Shown: positions 39,816 to 48,892, counted from the first letter of the stretch. The stretch: 64,000 bases of DNA from UBA2376 sp035539655 (GCA_035539655.1 DATLIC010000544.1:1-64000), one strand, 5' to 3'. Program-made: numbers and translations. Notes: a model not told the origin generated them from the sequence alone.

Positions 39816-40829
39816 ATGGACGCGATCACCGCCGAGGGCCTGGTCAAGACCTACCGCTCGCGCGCGGGGACGGTCCGCGCGCTCGAGGGCCTCGACCTCA
39901 CCGTCGCCGAGGGCACCGTGCTCGGCCTGCTCGGGCCCAACGGCGCCGGCAAGACCACCACCGTGCGCATCCTGACCACGCTCCTCCGCCCCGACGCCGG
40001 CCGCGCCACCGTCGCCGGCTTCGACCTCGTCCGTCAGGCCCAGGAGGTCCGCTCGGTGATCGGCCTGTCGGGGCAATACGCCGCCGTCGACGAGAACCTG
40101 ACCGGGCGCGAGAACCTGGTCCTGTTCGGCCGCCTGTACCAGCTGCCGCGCCCCGAGGCGCGCCGGCGCGCCGACGACCTGCTCGAGCAGTTCGCGCTGA
40201 CCGACGCCGCCGACCGCGTCGTCAAGACCTACTCGGGCGGCATGCGCCGGCGCCTCGACCTCGCCTGCGCGCTCACCGGCCGGCCGCGCGTGCTGTTCCT
40301 CGACGAGCCGACCACCGGGCTCGATCCCCGCAGCCGGCTGGTCCTGTGGGACGTGATCCGCGCCCGGGTCCGCCAGGGCACGACCGTCCTGCTCACCACC
40401 CAGTACCTCGAGGAGGCCGACGAGCTGGCCGACAGCATCGCGGTGGTCGACACCGGGCGCATCATCGCGCGCGGCACCGCCGACGCCCTCAAGGCCCAGA
40501 TCGGCGGCGAGCGCATCGAGGTGGTCGTGCACGACCCCGCCGATCTCGCCCGCACCCGCGAGGTCCTCGCCCGCGACTGCGCCGGCGAGTGCGTGGTCGA
40601 CGAGCGAGCCCGGCGGGTCACCGTGCCGGCCCACGGCGGTGCCCAGCGCCTGATCCAGGTCATCCGCGACCTCGACGCCGCCGGGGTCGCGCTCGACGAC
40701 GTCGGCCTGCGCCGGCCGACCCTCGACGACGTGTTCCTGGCGCTCACCGGTCACGCGGCGGCGCCGGCGCCGAGCGGCGGCGAAGCCGAGCGCGCCCCCG
40801 ACGTCGCGGCGGCCGGAGGTGCGTCGTGA
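39816..40829 (+). CDS. ABC exporter ATP-binding protein, DrrA type
   Basis: The 337-aa ATPase has Walker A GPNGAGKTTT, the Q-loop region GLSGQYAAVDENLTGRENL (typical of the daunorubicin/DrrA subfamily), signature TYSGGMRRRLDLA, Walker B VLFLDEPTTGLD and the switch histidine position occupied by Q in LLTTQYLEEADELAD. A C-terminal accessory domain of about 110 residues follows. It powers the permease encoded next, whose GTG overlaps its stop. By family it exports a drug, lipid or polyketide-like compound. Confidence 0.92.
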   Translation: MDAITAEGLVKTYRSRAGTVRALEGLDLTVAEGTVLGLLGPNGAGKTTTVRILTTLLRPDAGRATVAGFDLVRQAQEVRSVIGLSGQYAAVDENLTGRENLVLFGRLYQLPRPEARRRADDLLEQFALTDAADRVVKTYSGGMRRRLDLACALTGRPRVLFLDEPTTGLDPRSRLVLWDVIRARVRQGTTVLLTTQYLEEADELADSIAVVDTGRIIARGTADALKAQIGGERIEVVVHDPADLARTREVLARDCAGECVVDERARRVTVPAHGGAQRLIQVIRDLDAAGVALDDVGLRRPTLDDVFLALTGHAAAPAPSGGEAERAPDVAAAGGAS

Positions 40830-41623
40830 GCCGCCTCCGCCGCGCCGCCGTCGACGGCCTGGTGGTCGCCGGCCGCAACCTGCGCCGCATCCCCCGCATC
40901 CCCGAGCTGGCGATCTTCGCGATCATCCAGTCGATCATCTTCGTGCTGCTGTTCTCGTTCGTGTTCGGCGGCGCCATCCCCCTGCCCGGCGGCGGCTCGT
41001 ACCGCGAGTTCCTCATGCCGGGCATCTTCGTCCAGACGGTCTTCTTCGCCAGCGTCACCACCGCGATCGGCATGACCGACGACGTCAACAAGGGCCTGCT
41101 CGATCGCTTCCGCTCGCTGCCCATGGCCCGCTCGGCGGTGCTCAGCGGCCGCGCGCTGTCCGACCTGGTCTACAACGGCGGGATCCTGGTCGTGCTCATG
41201 GTGTCGGGCCTCGCCGTCGGCTGGCGCGTCCACGGCGGCGTCCTCGAGTTCGTCGCCGGCTGCGGCCTGATGCTGCTGGTCACCTTCTGCATGTCGTGGA
41301 TCGGCGTGCTGGTCGGCCTCAAGGTGCCGAGCGTGGAGGTCGCCAACCAGGTCGGCTTCATCTTCATCTTCCCGCTGACCTTCCTGTCGAACATCTTCGT
41401 GCCGCCGTCGACCTTGCCGGGGTGGCTGCAGCCGGTCGCCGAGTGGAACCCGGTCAGCACCCTCACCGCGGCGCTCCGCGAGCTGTGGGGCAATCCGAAC
41501 CCCTACATCGCCGACGGCTTCCCCGCCGAGCACCCGATCCTGGTCACGGTGGGCTGGTCGGTCGTGCTGCTGGCGGTGTTCGCGCCGCTGGGCGTCCGGC
41601 GCTACCGCGCGATCAGCCGCTGA
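40826..41623 (+). CDS. ABC-2 type exporter permease, DrrB type
   Basis: The 265-aa membrane protein has six predicted helices (AIIQSIIFVLLFSFVFGGAI, YNGGILVVLMVSGLAVGW, FVAGCGLMLLVTFCMSWIGVLVGL, VGFIFIFPLTFLSNIFV and others) and the ABC-2 motif LLDRFRSLPMARSAVLSGR. The start is the GTG overlapping the ATPase stop. It pairs with the DrrA-type ATPase. It converges with the P460-like gene across a 26-bp gap. Confidence 0.92.
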   Translation: MSRLRRAAVDGLVVAGRNLRRIPRIPELAIFAIIQSIIFVLLFSFVFGGAIPLPGGGSYREFLMPGIFVQTVFFASVTTAIGMTDDVNKGLLDRFRSLPMARSAVLSGRALSDLVYNGGILVVLMVSGLAVGWRVHGGVLEFVAGCGLMLLVTFCMSWIGVLVGLKVPSVEVANQVGFIFIFPLTFLSNIFVPPSTLPGWLQPVAEWNPVSTLTAALRELWGNPNPYIADGFPAEHPILVTVGWSVVLLAVFAPLGVRRYRAISR

Positions 41624-41649
41624 TCGGTCGACGGCGTCGGCGCACGCGG

Positions 41650-42324
41650 TCAGTCGTCATCCTCGTCGGCGTAGCAGTCGACCCAGCAGGTGTCGTGCGA
41701 CTCGGTCGGGTCGCACACGAAGTCGCCGCAGAACGCCCCGGGCGGCGCCGGCGGCGGCGGCGGCTGGCCGCTCCCGCCATCGACGGCGCCGCGCGCGAGC
41801 GCCGGGATGCCGAACAGGTAGTCGTCGGCGACGCCGCGCGCCTGGTGACAGCTGTAGCACTGGGTCAGCTTGCCGCGTAGCTCGACGCCGTTCTCGACGA
41901 TCGGCGTGCCGGCCGGATCGGTCACGCCGAACCAGTAGTCGCCGACCTCGGGGTTGTAGCCGGCCGGGCCCTTGGCCATCAGGGTCAGCTTGCGCAGCGC
42001 GCCGGCCTCGTCGAGGACCTCGCGGACGATGAGCGTGCCCTCGGGCAAGCGGATGCCGGAGCCGGTGCGGTCGGGATCGACGGCGCCGTACGCGACGGCG
42101 CCGAACGACGAGATCCACACGTCGATGTCGGCGCCGGTCGAGACGGCGGACGGGTACGCCCGCGCGGTGATCTTGGCGAGGTCGCCGCTGGAGCGATAGC
42201 CGGCGATCTCGTCGAGGAGCGACGCCTCGTCCACCGACGGAACATGGTCCGGGGCGGGGGGGAAACAGGCGGGGACCGCAGCCCCTCCGCAGACGACCGC
42301 GGTCAGCACGGTGCGGAACTTCAT
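41650..42324 (-). CDS. Cytochrome P460-like lipoprotein with one CxxCH haem site
   Basis: The 224-aa protein begins with a signal peptide (MKFRTVLTAVVCGGAAVPAC, lipobox VPAC). The middle part AYPSAVSTGADIDVWISSFG...VREVLDEAGALRKLTLMAKGPAGYNPEVGDYWFGVTDPAG followed by CYSCH fits the cytochrome P460 fold with covalent haem c. A Pro-rich linker then leads to a Cys-rich tail CGDFVCDPTESHDTCWVDC, a motif common in myxobacterial surface proteins. P460 proteins oxidise hydroxylamine or detoxify nitrogen oxides, but this activity is not assured here. Confidence 0.78.
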   Translation of the reverse strand: MKFRTVLTAVVCGGAAVPACFPPAPDHVPSVDEASLLDEIAGYRSSGDLAKITARAYPSAVSTGADIDVWISSFGAVAYGAVDPDRTGSGIRLPEGTLIVREVLDEAGALRKLTLMAKGPAGYNPEVGDYWFGVTDPAGTPIVENGVELRGKLTQCYSCHQARGVADDYLFGIPALARGAVDGGSGQPPPPPAPPGAFCGDFVCDPTESHDTCWVDCYADEDDD

Positions 42325-42431
42325 CTGCCCGCCTGCACAGCAACATGTGGACCGACCCGGCGACCTGCATCGTCGGCGAGTTGCGCGCCGCTCCCCGGGA
42401 GCGCCCTCCCCGGCGCAGGTGTCTCTCCACT

Positions 42432-42471
42432 CCAGCGCAAAGATTGCTGATCCAGCGCAACGCTTGCGCTC
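42432..42471 (+). promoter_or_regulatory. Tandem operator-like repeats in the cytochrome/kinase intergenic region
   Basis: CCAGCGCAAAGATTGCTGAT (42432-42451) is followed directly by CCAGCGCAACGCTTGCGCTC (42452-42471), a 20-bp period. The second unit contains the perfect palindrome AGCGCAA-CGC-TTGCGCT. The repeats are centred about 125 bp upstream of the P460-like gene. Nothing else is recognisable in the 275-bp gap 42325-42599. Confidence 0.45.
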
Positions 42472-42599
42472 CGAGTTCTTGCTACGAGCGGACGATCGGC
42501 ACGACGTCCCGCCGATCGCGAAGCACGCGCGCGACCGCCGGTAACCGGGTCGTATCCGGGAGTCTGCGACCGCGATGGTACCGATCGACACGGACGGGC

Positions 42600-43740
42600 A
42601 TGGGGATGGGCACGAGGGCTCTACACGACGGCGGCGGTGCGGCGGAGCAGGTCGAGGCCTCACACGCGCTCACGCGCCGGCTCACACCGCGCCGGCAGGG
42701 ACGCCCCGCCGACAGCGGGAGCGCGGCACCCTCGAGCCCGCCGCGGCGCGAGGCTCCGCGGCCACGGACGTGGTGCCCCACGTGTCGCGCCCTGTTCCGC
42801 GGCGACGACCTCGCGCGCTGCCCGCGCCACGGCGACGAGCTGCAGCCGGCCGAGCTCGATCCGCTGGTCGGGACCACGCTCGCCGACCGCTACGCGATCG
42901 AGGACGTGATCGGCGAGGGCGGGCTCGGCCCGGGTGTACCGCGCCCGCCACGCTCGCCTGGCGCGACGCTACGCGATCAAGGTGCCGTTCGGCGACGTCG
43001 CGTTCGACCCGACCATGAGCGCGCGCTTCCGGCGCGAGGCCGACATCACCGGCCGGCTCGACCATCCCCACGTCGTCGCCGCTCGCGACGTCGGCGACAC
43101 CGCCGCCGGCCTGCCCTACCTGGTCATGGACCTCGCCGAGGGCGAGAACCTGGGCGACGCGATCGCGCGCGGGCCGCTGCCGGGCGCGCGCGCCATCGAG
43201 GTGCTCGGCGAGCTCTTGACCGGGCTGCTCCACGCCCACGGCCACGGCGTGATCCACCGCGACCTGAAGCCGGACAACGTCGTCCTCACCGAGCGCGGCG
43301 CGGTCATCATCGACTTCGGCATCGCCGCGCTGCGCGACGATCGCGCCCGCGGTCGCCGCCGTCGGCGCCTGACGCCGGCCGGGGCGCTGCTGGGCACGCC
43401 CCGGTACATGGCGCCGGAGCAGGCCTGCGGCCAGCCGGTCGACGCCCGCACCGATCTGTTCGCGCTCGGCGTGATCCTCTACGAGATGCTGGCCGGGGTG
43501 CCGCCGTTCGAGGGCCGCGCGCTCGAGATCGCCGACCAGCACCGGTCGTGCGCCACCCCGGCGATCGCCGAGCGGGTGCCCGGCCTGGTGGTCGACGACC
43601 GCCTCGAGCTGCTGGCCCACTGGATGATGGCGCGCGAGCGGCTGGCCCGGCCGCAGCACGGCGGCGAGGTGCTCGACGCGCTGCGGGCGATCGCCCGGCC
43701 GGCGCCGGACGGCGATGGCGCCATCACCCTTCTCGGGTGA
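42600..43740 (+). pseudogene. Ser/Thr kinase gene with one-base frameshift in the glycine loop
   Basis: The first frame (ATG 42600) encodes an N-terminal zinc-ribbon-like motif (WCPTCRALFRG, RCPRHGDEL) and the kinase start up to IGEGGLG. The rest of the kinase, VYRARHARLARRYAIKVPFG to the end at 43740 with HRDLKPDN, DFGIAAL and GTPRYMAPEQ, is in another frame. The tandem paralogue has GGCCGGG where this copy has GGCCCGGG at 42927-42934, so one extra C at 42929-42931 explains the shift. Either the gene is inactive or there is a sequencing error. Without the shift it would be a soluble kinase of about 380 aa with no membrane helix. Confidence 0.75.
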
Positions 43741-43753
43741 TGATGGCGCCGCC

Positions 43754-45430
43754 ATGGGTGTCCATCGCACACGGGGATCGTCGCCGAGCCCCCAGGGTCG
43801 CTCGTCGCGGGTGTGGTGTCCTACCTGTCGCGCCCTGTTCCGCGGCGGGTTCCGGCGCTGCCCGCACCACGGCGACGAGCTGCGGCCGGCCGACACCGAC
43901 CCGCTGGTCGGGACCACCCTGGCCGAGCGCTACGTGATCGAGGGCGTGATCGGCGAGGGCGGCCTCGGCCGGGTCTACCGCGCGCGCCACGTGCGCATGT
44001 CGCGGCGCTACGCCATCAAGGTGCCGTTCGGCGACATCGCGTTCGACGCGCCGGTGCGGGCGCGCTTCCTGCGCGAGGCCGAGATCGCCAGCCGCCTCGA
44101 TCACCCCAACGTGGTCGCCGCCCTCGACGTCGACGAGACCGCCACCGGCCTCCTGTACATGGCCATGGACCTCGCCGAGGGCGACAGCCTGGCCGACCTG
44201 ATCGGCCGCGGCCCGCTGCCGCGCGCCCACGTGCACGAGGTGCTCGGCGCGCTGCTGGCCGGCCTGGTCCATGCCCACGAACGCGGCGTGGTCCACCGCG
44301 ACCTCAAGCCCGACAACATCATCCTGACCGAGACCGGCGCGCGCATCGTCGACTTCGGCATCGCCGCGCTCCACGACGACCTGTCACGCCGCACTCGCCT
44401 CACCGCCGAGGGCACCATCATCGGCACCCCCGAGTACATGGCGCCCGAGCAGGTCACCGGCCAGCCGGTCGATGCCCGCACCGACCTGTTCTCCCTCGGC
44501 GTGATCCTGTACGAGATGCTGGCCGGGGTCCTGCCCTTCGATGGTGCCGCCATGGAGGTCGCGGTCCAGCACGTCTCGTGCGACCCGCCGCCGATCGCCG
44601 AGCGCGTCCCCGGCCTCGCCGTCGACCCGCGCCTCGAGACCCTCGCCCGCTGGCTGATGGCCAAGGAGCCATCGGCGCGCCCGCAGCGCGCCGACCACGT
44701 CATCGCCGAGCTGCGCGCGATCGCCGCCTCGTCCAGCGCCGGCCCGGTCGTGACCTCGGCGGCCACCCTGACCATCCCCGCCGCCGACGTCCCGCTCGCC
44801 GTGCCGGTCGAAGGCACCGCCCCGGCGGCGCCGGCCGCCCCGCGCGCCACCACCGATGCCGCGTCGCTGGCGGACGTCACGCCGAGCGCGCCGTCGCGGC
44901 GCTGGCCGATCGCCGCCGCCCTCGTGCTCGCGCCGCTGGTCGGCCTCGGCGCGTGGTCGCTCGGCCAGGCCGTGCGCGGCGAGGTCGCGCCGGTCGCGCC
45001 ATCGGCGCCCGAGCTGACCGTCGTCGCCGAGCTCACCCCGGCGCCGGTGACGACGACCTCGCGCCGACCGCCGGCGCCGCCGGTGCCGCCGCGACCCGGT
45101 GCGCAGCCGACACCGGCGAAGCCCGCGCCGACGCCAACAGTGCCGACGGTCCGCCCGCCCACGCCGCGGCCCGCGCCTGCGGCCGCGCAGGTCGCCACGC
45201 AGGCACCGCCGGCCGCCGAACCGATCTCCTCGTCGTCGCTGACCGCGATGTACCAGCGCGTCGGCAAGGCCCTCGTCGACCACGCCGCCACCCACGGCGA
45301 GGACGCGACCCGCCCGCTCCGCCGCCGCTACGCGTCCATCAGCTACCTCGAGGCGCTCCGCAAACCCGACCTGCGCGACGAGGCCCTCGCCGAGCTGAAG
45401 GCCCTCGCCCGCGACCTCGGCCTGAAGTAG
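43754..45430 (+). CDS. Membrane Ser/Thr protein kinase with N-terminal zinc-ribbon-like motif
   Basis: The 558-aa protein has ATG 43754, 13 nt after the previous kinase stop; an earlier ATG at 43715 would overlap that gene. Order of parts: CPTC...CPHH motif (residues about 20-45), kinase domain (about 55-325) with GEGGLGRV, YAIKVPFG, HRDLKPDN, DFGIAAL and GTPEYMAPEQ, one membrane helix (IAAALVLAPLVGLGAWSLGQAV, near residue 395), a Pro/Thr-rich extracellular linker and a helical C-terminal region. All catalytic residues are present. It is a tandem duplicate of the frameshifted kinase upstream, extended by the membrane and extracellular part. Confidence 0.9.
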   Translation: MGVHRTRGSSPSPQGRSSRVWCPTCRALFRGGFRRCPHHGDELRPADTDPLVGTTLAERYVIEGVIGEGGLGRVYRARHVRMSRRYAIKVPFGDIAFDAPVRARFLREAEIASRLDHPNVVAALDVDETATGLLYMAMDLAEGDSLADLIGRGPLPRAHVHEVLGALLAGLVHAHERGVVHRDLKPDNIILTETGARIVDFGIAALHDDLSRRTRLTAEGTIIGTPEYMAPEQVTGQPVDARTDLFSLGVILYEMLAGVLPFDGAAMEVAVQHVSCDPPPIAERVPGLAVDPRLETLARWLMAKEPSARPQRADHVIAELRAIAASSSAGPVVTSAATLTIPAADVPLAVPVEGTAPAAPAAPRATTDAASLADVTPSAPSRRWPIAAALVLAPLVGLGAWSLGQAVRGEVAPVAPSAPELTVVAELTPAPVTTTSRRPPAPPVPPRPGAQPTPAKPAPTPTVPTVRPPTPRPAPAAAQVATQAPPAAEPISSSSLTAMYQRVGKALVDHAATHGEDATRPLRRRYASISYLEALRKPDLRDEALAELKALARDLGLK

Positions 45431-45468
45431 CAGACGAGCCCTGATCGTTCCGACTGACGCAGAAGAGC

Positions 45469-45496
45469 CTGCGACGGCACTGCCCGGCCGTCGCAG
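45469..45496 (+). terminator. Strong stem-loop downstream of the kinase gene
   Basis: A perfect 9-bp stem CTGCGACGG (45469-45477) and CCGTCGCAG (45488-45496) with a 10-nt loop lies 38 nt after the kinase stop. No T run follows. It separates the kinase from the promoter of the DUF2325 gene. Confidence 0.45.
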
Positions 45497-45528
45497 AGGC
45501 GAGCCATCCGCTATAACGGACACGTCGC

Positions 45529-45557
45529 TTGACCTGACGGATCCATCAAGATAGATT
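45529..45557 (+). promoter_or_regulatory. Sigma-70-like promoter of the DUF2325 gene
   Basis: TTGACC (45529-45534), a 17-bp spacer and TAGATT (45552-45557) form a good housekeeping-type promoter, unusual in this GC-rich window. A direct repeat CTATAACGGA occurs at 45511-45520 and 45566-45575, flanking the promoter. Confidence 0.5.
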
Positions 45558-45584
45558 CACGTCCACTATAACGGAGGACGCGCC

Positions 45585-45926
45585 ATGGCGAACACCCACC
45601 GGATGCGGGTCGCGATCGTCGGAGGACTCAGCCGAGCGCACGGACAGTGGGAACGAGCCGGGGACGCGCTCGGGGTCGAGCTCGAGCACCACGCGGGGCA
45701 GACCCAGGGCCGCCATTCGGACGAGCTGGCGGCGGTGGTCCGGCGCGCCGACGTGGTCGTGATCATCACCAACCCCAACAGCCACAACGGCGTCGCGGTC
45801 GCCCGCCGCACGGCGCAGCGGTGGTCGCGGCCGCACCTGCTGATCAAGCACCTCCGCCCCGACGGGCTCGGCCCGGTGCTCGCCGACGCGCTGGCGATGG
45901 GCCGGACCCGCGCGGCGGTGTCGTAG
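45585..45926 (+). CDS. DUF2325 domain protein
   Basis: The 113-aa soluble protein has ATG 45585 behind a clear ribosome binding site (GGAGG, 7 nt spacing). The sequence MRVAIVGGLSRAHGQWERAGDALGVELEHHAG and DVVVIITNPNSHNGVAVARR fits the small alpha/beta DUF2325 domain, whose function is unknown. It stands alone between a kinase and a glycosidase gene. The strong promoter and ribosome binding site suggest notable expression. Confidence 0.8.
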   Translation: MANTHRMRVAIVGGLSRAHGQWERAGDALGVELEHHAGQTQGRHSDELAAVVRRADVVVIITNPNSHNGVAVARRTAQRWSRPHLLIKHLRPDGLGPVLADALAMGRTRAAVS

Positions 45927-45929
45927 CCG

Positions 45930-48041
45930 CTACGGCGCGACCGTGAACGTCGCCCGCAGCGGCAGGTCGCGCGCGTCGCGGCCGACCGCGACCGTGTAGG
46001 TGCCCGGGTCGACCACCCACGTGCGCGACGAGGCGTCGAAGCGGGCCAGGTCGGCGACCGGGAAGGTCAGGGTCGCCGTCGTGGTCTGCCCCGGCGTCAC
46101 CGCCACCCGCGCGAACGCGCGCAGGTCGCGCACCGCCCGCTCGATCGCGATGGGCGGCGGCTCGACGTAGAGCTGGACGACCTCGGCGCCGGTGCGATCG
46201 ACGCCGCGGATCGTCACCGTCGCCTGCACCTCGCCGGCGGGGGTGAGCGCGGTCGACGCGAGGGTCACCGTCTCGTACTCGACCGTCCCGTACGACAGTC
46301 CGAAGCCGAACGGGAACGCCGGCGCGGTGTCGTTGCGATCGAGCCAGCGGTAGCCGTGGAGCAGGCCGTACGGGACGCTGAGCGAGACATGATCGAACGG
46401 CGGCAGGTCGGCCTCGGCGACCGGGAAGCTGATCGGCAGCCGGCCCGACGGGTTCACGTCGCCGGCGATGATCTCGGCGATCGCGGTGCCGCCCTCCTGG
46501 CCCGGGTACCAGGCCATCAGCACCGCCTCGACGTCCTCGATCCACGGCGAGGTCAGGATCGCGCTGCCGCCCTCGACCACGACGATGGTGTGCGGGTTGG
46601 CCGCCGCGACCGCGCCGATCAGGGTCTGGTGCGCCGCCGACAGCGCGAGGGTGTCGCGGTCGCCGCCGCGATCGGGGAAGTTCTCGCCCTCGTCGCGCGA
46701 GGTCAGCCCGACCACGACGATGGCCGCGCGGGCCGCCGCGACCTGGTCGCGCCCCGCCTCGTCGAGCACGTCGCCGTCGACGTGCACCACCTGGTCGGCG
46801 CCGAAGCGGGTGCGCAGGCCGTCGAGCGGCGTGACCGCGCGCGACGGGTTGACCTCGCTCGAGCCCTCGTCGCCGAGGTTGGCGACGCCGGCCAGCGCCC
46901 CGACCACGGCGATCGGCCCCGATCCGGTCGCGGCCAGCGGCAGCGCGCCGCCCTGGTTGCGCAGCAGCACGATCGACTGCCGCGCCACCTTCAGCGCGAG
47001 CGCCGCGTGGGCCGGGCTCTCGACCACCGACGGGTCGACCGGCGGCCGGGCATCGAGGCCGAAGCGGAGCTGGGTCCGCACCACGCGCCGGACCGCGTCG
47101 TCGAGCACCGACCGGGTCAGCTCGCACGACGCCACCGCGTCGCCGAGCCGGGCGAACTCGATCCGCGCCGGCATCTCGAGATCGAGGCCGGCGTTGACCG
47201 CCGGCGCGGCGCTGCGGGTACCGAACACCCAGTCGGACATCACCATGCCGGGAAAGTCCCACTCGTCCTTGAGCACGTCGCGCAAGAGGAACCGGTGCTC
47301 GCCGGCGTAGACGCCGTTGACCTTGTTGTAGGCGCTCATCACCGCGCCGACCTTGGCCTCGCGCACCACCTTGGCGAAGTGCGGCAGGTAGACCTCGCGC
47401 AGCGGCCGCTCCTCGATCTCGACGCTGACGTCGAAGCGGGTGTCCTCGATGCTGTTGGCGGCGAAGTGCTTGACGGTGGCGACCACGTGCCGCTGGGCGC
47501 CGTCGACGAACGCCGAGCCCATCACGCCGAGGTGGTGGGTGTCCTCGCCGTAGGTCTCCTGGGCGCGGCCCCACGCCGGGTGGCGCAGCACGTTGATGGT
47601 CGGGGCCAGGATCACGTCGGCGCCCTTGCCGGCGGCCTCGAGCGCGATCGCCTCGCCGACCTCGCGCTCGAGCGCAGGATCGAACGTCGCGCCGCGCGCC
47701 ATGCCGACCGGGAAGCAGGTCGACTTGCCGGCGTACACGCCGCGCGGGCCGTCGATCATGTGGAAGCCGGGCAGGCCGAGCCGCTCGTTCTCGGCGGCGA
47801 CCCACAGCTCGTTGACCGGCGCCCCGAAGCCGGAGAGCTGCCCGAGCTTGTCGTCGAGGGTCATGGCCGCCATCACCGCGTCGACCCGCGCCTCGAGGGC
47901 CGGATCCAGCCCCGGCGGTTGCCGCACCGGATCGCCGGGGCAGCCGATCTCCGGCGGCGGGCCGTCGTCGCCGCCACACCCCGCCGCCGCCATCGCCGAG
48001 ACCACACCGAGAACGGACCCGTGCCACGTCGCGCGCCTCAT
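45930..48041 (-). CDS. Glycoside hydrolase family 3 lipoprotein (beta-glucosidase-like)
   Basis: The 703-aa protein has a lipobox (AMAAAGC) at the N-terminus. GH3 features are DGPRGVY with the substrate-binding region around residue 98, KHFAANSIEDTRF (K191-H192), the nucleophile D270 in MVMSDW, and the second alpha/beta domain with VVVGLTSRDEGENFPDRGG and WYPGQEGGTAIAEII. A C-terminal fibronectin-III-like domain ends the protein (DPGTYTVAVG). It should release terminal beta-glucosyl units from oligosaccharides at the cell surface or in the periplasm. Length and order are normal. Confidence 0.9.
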   Translation of the reverse strand: MRRATWHGSVLGVVSAMAAAGCGGDDGPPPEIGCPGDPVRQPPGLDPALEARVDAVMAAMTLDDKLGQLSGFGAPVNELWVAAENERLGLPGFHMIDGPRGVYAGKSTCFPVGMARGATFDPALEREVGEAIALEAAGKGADVILAPTINVLRHPAWGRAQETYGEDTHHLGVMGSAFVDGAQRHVVATVKHFAANSIEDTRFDVSVEIEERPLREVYLPHFAKVVREAKVGAVMSAYNKVNGVYAGEHRFLLRDVLKDEWDFPGMVMSDWVFGTRSAAPAVNAGLDLEMPARIEFARLGDAVASCELTRSVLDDAVRRVVRTQLRFGLDARPPVDPSVVESPAHAALALKVARQSIVLLRNQGGALPLAATGSGPIAVVGALAGVANLGDEGSSEVNPSRAVTPLDGLRTRFGADQVVHVDGDVLDEAGRDQVAAARAAIVVVGLTSRDEGENFPDRGGDRDTLALSAAHQTLIGAVAAANPHTIVVVEGGSAILTSPWIEDVEAVLMAWYPGQEGGTAIAEIIAGDVNPSGRLPISFPVAEADLPPFDHVSLSVPYGLLHGYRWLDRNDTAPAFPFGFGLSYGTVEYETVTLASTALTPAGEVQATVTIRGVDRTGAEVVQLYVEPPPIAIERAVRDLRAFARVAVTPGQTTTATLTFPVADLARFDASSRTWVVDPGTYTVAVGRDARDLPLRATFTVAP

Positions 48042-48133
48042 CGCGGCGGAGCATCACCTACGGCCGGCGCGGCTGTCACGCCTCGTTTCGGCGCCCTTGC
48101 CATGGGCCGGCGCCAGGGCCACTCTTCCCGACG

Positions 48134-48583
48134 GTGTCCGAGCCCACGCTCTTCGATCAGGTTGGTGGCGATCGCCTGCGAACCGCGCTCACCGACTTCT
48201 ACGACCGCGTCTTCGCCGACGTGATGATCGGCTACCTGTTCGCCGGCAAGAACAAGGCGCACCTGATCGAGCGCGAGTGGGAGATGACCGCGCGCATGCT
48301 GGGCGCGTCCGCGGTCACCTACACCGGCCGGTCGATGCGCGAGGCCCACGGCCGCCACCAGATCCTCGGCGGCCACTTCGATCGCCGGCTCCAGCTGCTG
48401 CGCGACGCGCTGGCCGCGCACGACGTGCCGGCCGCGGTCTGCGACGCCATCGTCGCCCACAGCCAGGCGCTGCGCCCGCAGATCACCGCCGATCGCGGCT
48501 CCGAGTGCGACCACGACGCGGCCGCCGCGCGCACGGCCCCGACGGCTCCCGAGGGCCCGGTCCGCCTCGGTCGCCGCGGCTAG
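48134..48583 (+). CDS. Truncated (2/2) haemoglobin-like protein
   Basis: The 149-aa protein has a GTG start. The first 115 residues match truncated globins: LFDQVGGDRLRTALTDFYDRVFADVMIGYLF with the B-helix Phe-Tyr pair, and a probable proximal histidine in REAHGRHQILGGHFDRRLQLL. The last 30 residues (HDAAAARTAPTAPEG) are low-complexity. It would bind O2 or NO in the cytoplasm. It is divergent from the glycosidase gene across 92 bp. Confidence 0.8.
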   Translation: MSEPTLFDQVGGDRLRTALTDFYDRVFADVMIGYLFAGKNKAHLIEREWEMTARMLGASAVTYTGRSMREAHGRHQILGGHFDRRLQLLRDALAAHDVPAAVCDAIVAHSQALRPQITADRGSECDHDAAAARTAPTAPEGPVRLGRRG

Positions 48584-48669
48584 CCACGGCGAGGCCGCCG
48601 CCCCTCGGTCGCGCTCGCAGGGCGCTGCCGCGGCCGGCTTCCGGATCCATGGTTCGAGGCGGAGCCGCC

Positions 48670-48888
48670 ATGTTGATCGATCTGCCGGAGACCGACGTCA
48701 ACCTGCTGCGCCAGATCGTGCGCAACGAGCGCTGGTCGTTGCTCAACGAGCTGGCCCACACCGACGACCGCGAGTATCGCCGGTACCTGCGATGCGTCCA
48801 CGATCGGCTCGAGGCGATCGCGCGATCGCTCGACCATCCGGTGCAGCTCGGGCCGAACGGGCGCGACCGTCCGCGGGCGACCTGGTAG
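48670..48888 (+). CDS. Small conserved-looking protein, unknown function
   Basis: The 72-aa protein begins at ATG 48670 with GGAG 7 nt upstream. MLIDLPETDVNLLRQIVRNERWSLLNELAHTDDREYRRYLRCVHDRLEAIARSL is a compact, charged helical sequence without signal or membrane segment. Its codon pattern and ribosome binding site support expression. It ends 4 nt before the DNA ligase start, so the two are probably co-transcribed. I do not know the family. Confidence 0.65.
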   Translation: MLIDLPETDVNLLRQIVRNERWSLLNELAHTDDREYRRYLRCVHDRLEAIARSLDHPVQLGPNGRDRPRATW

Positions 48889-48892
48889 CGCG

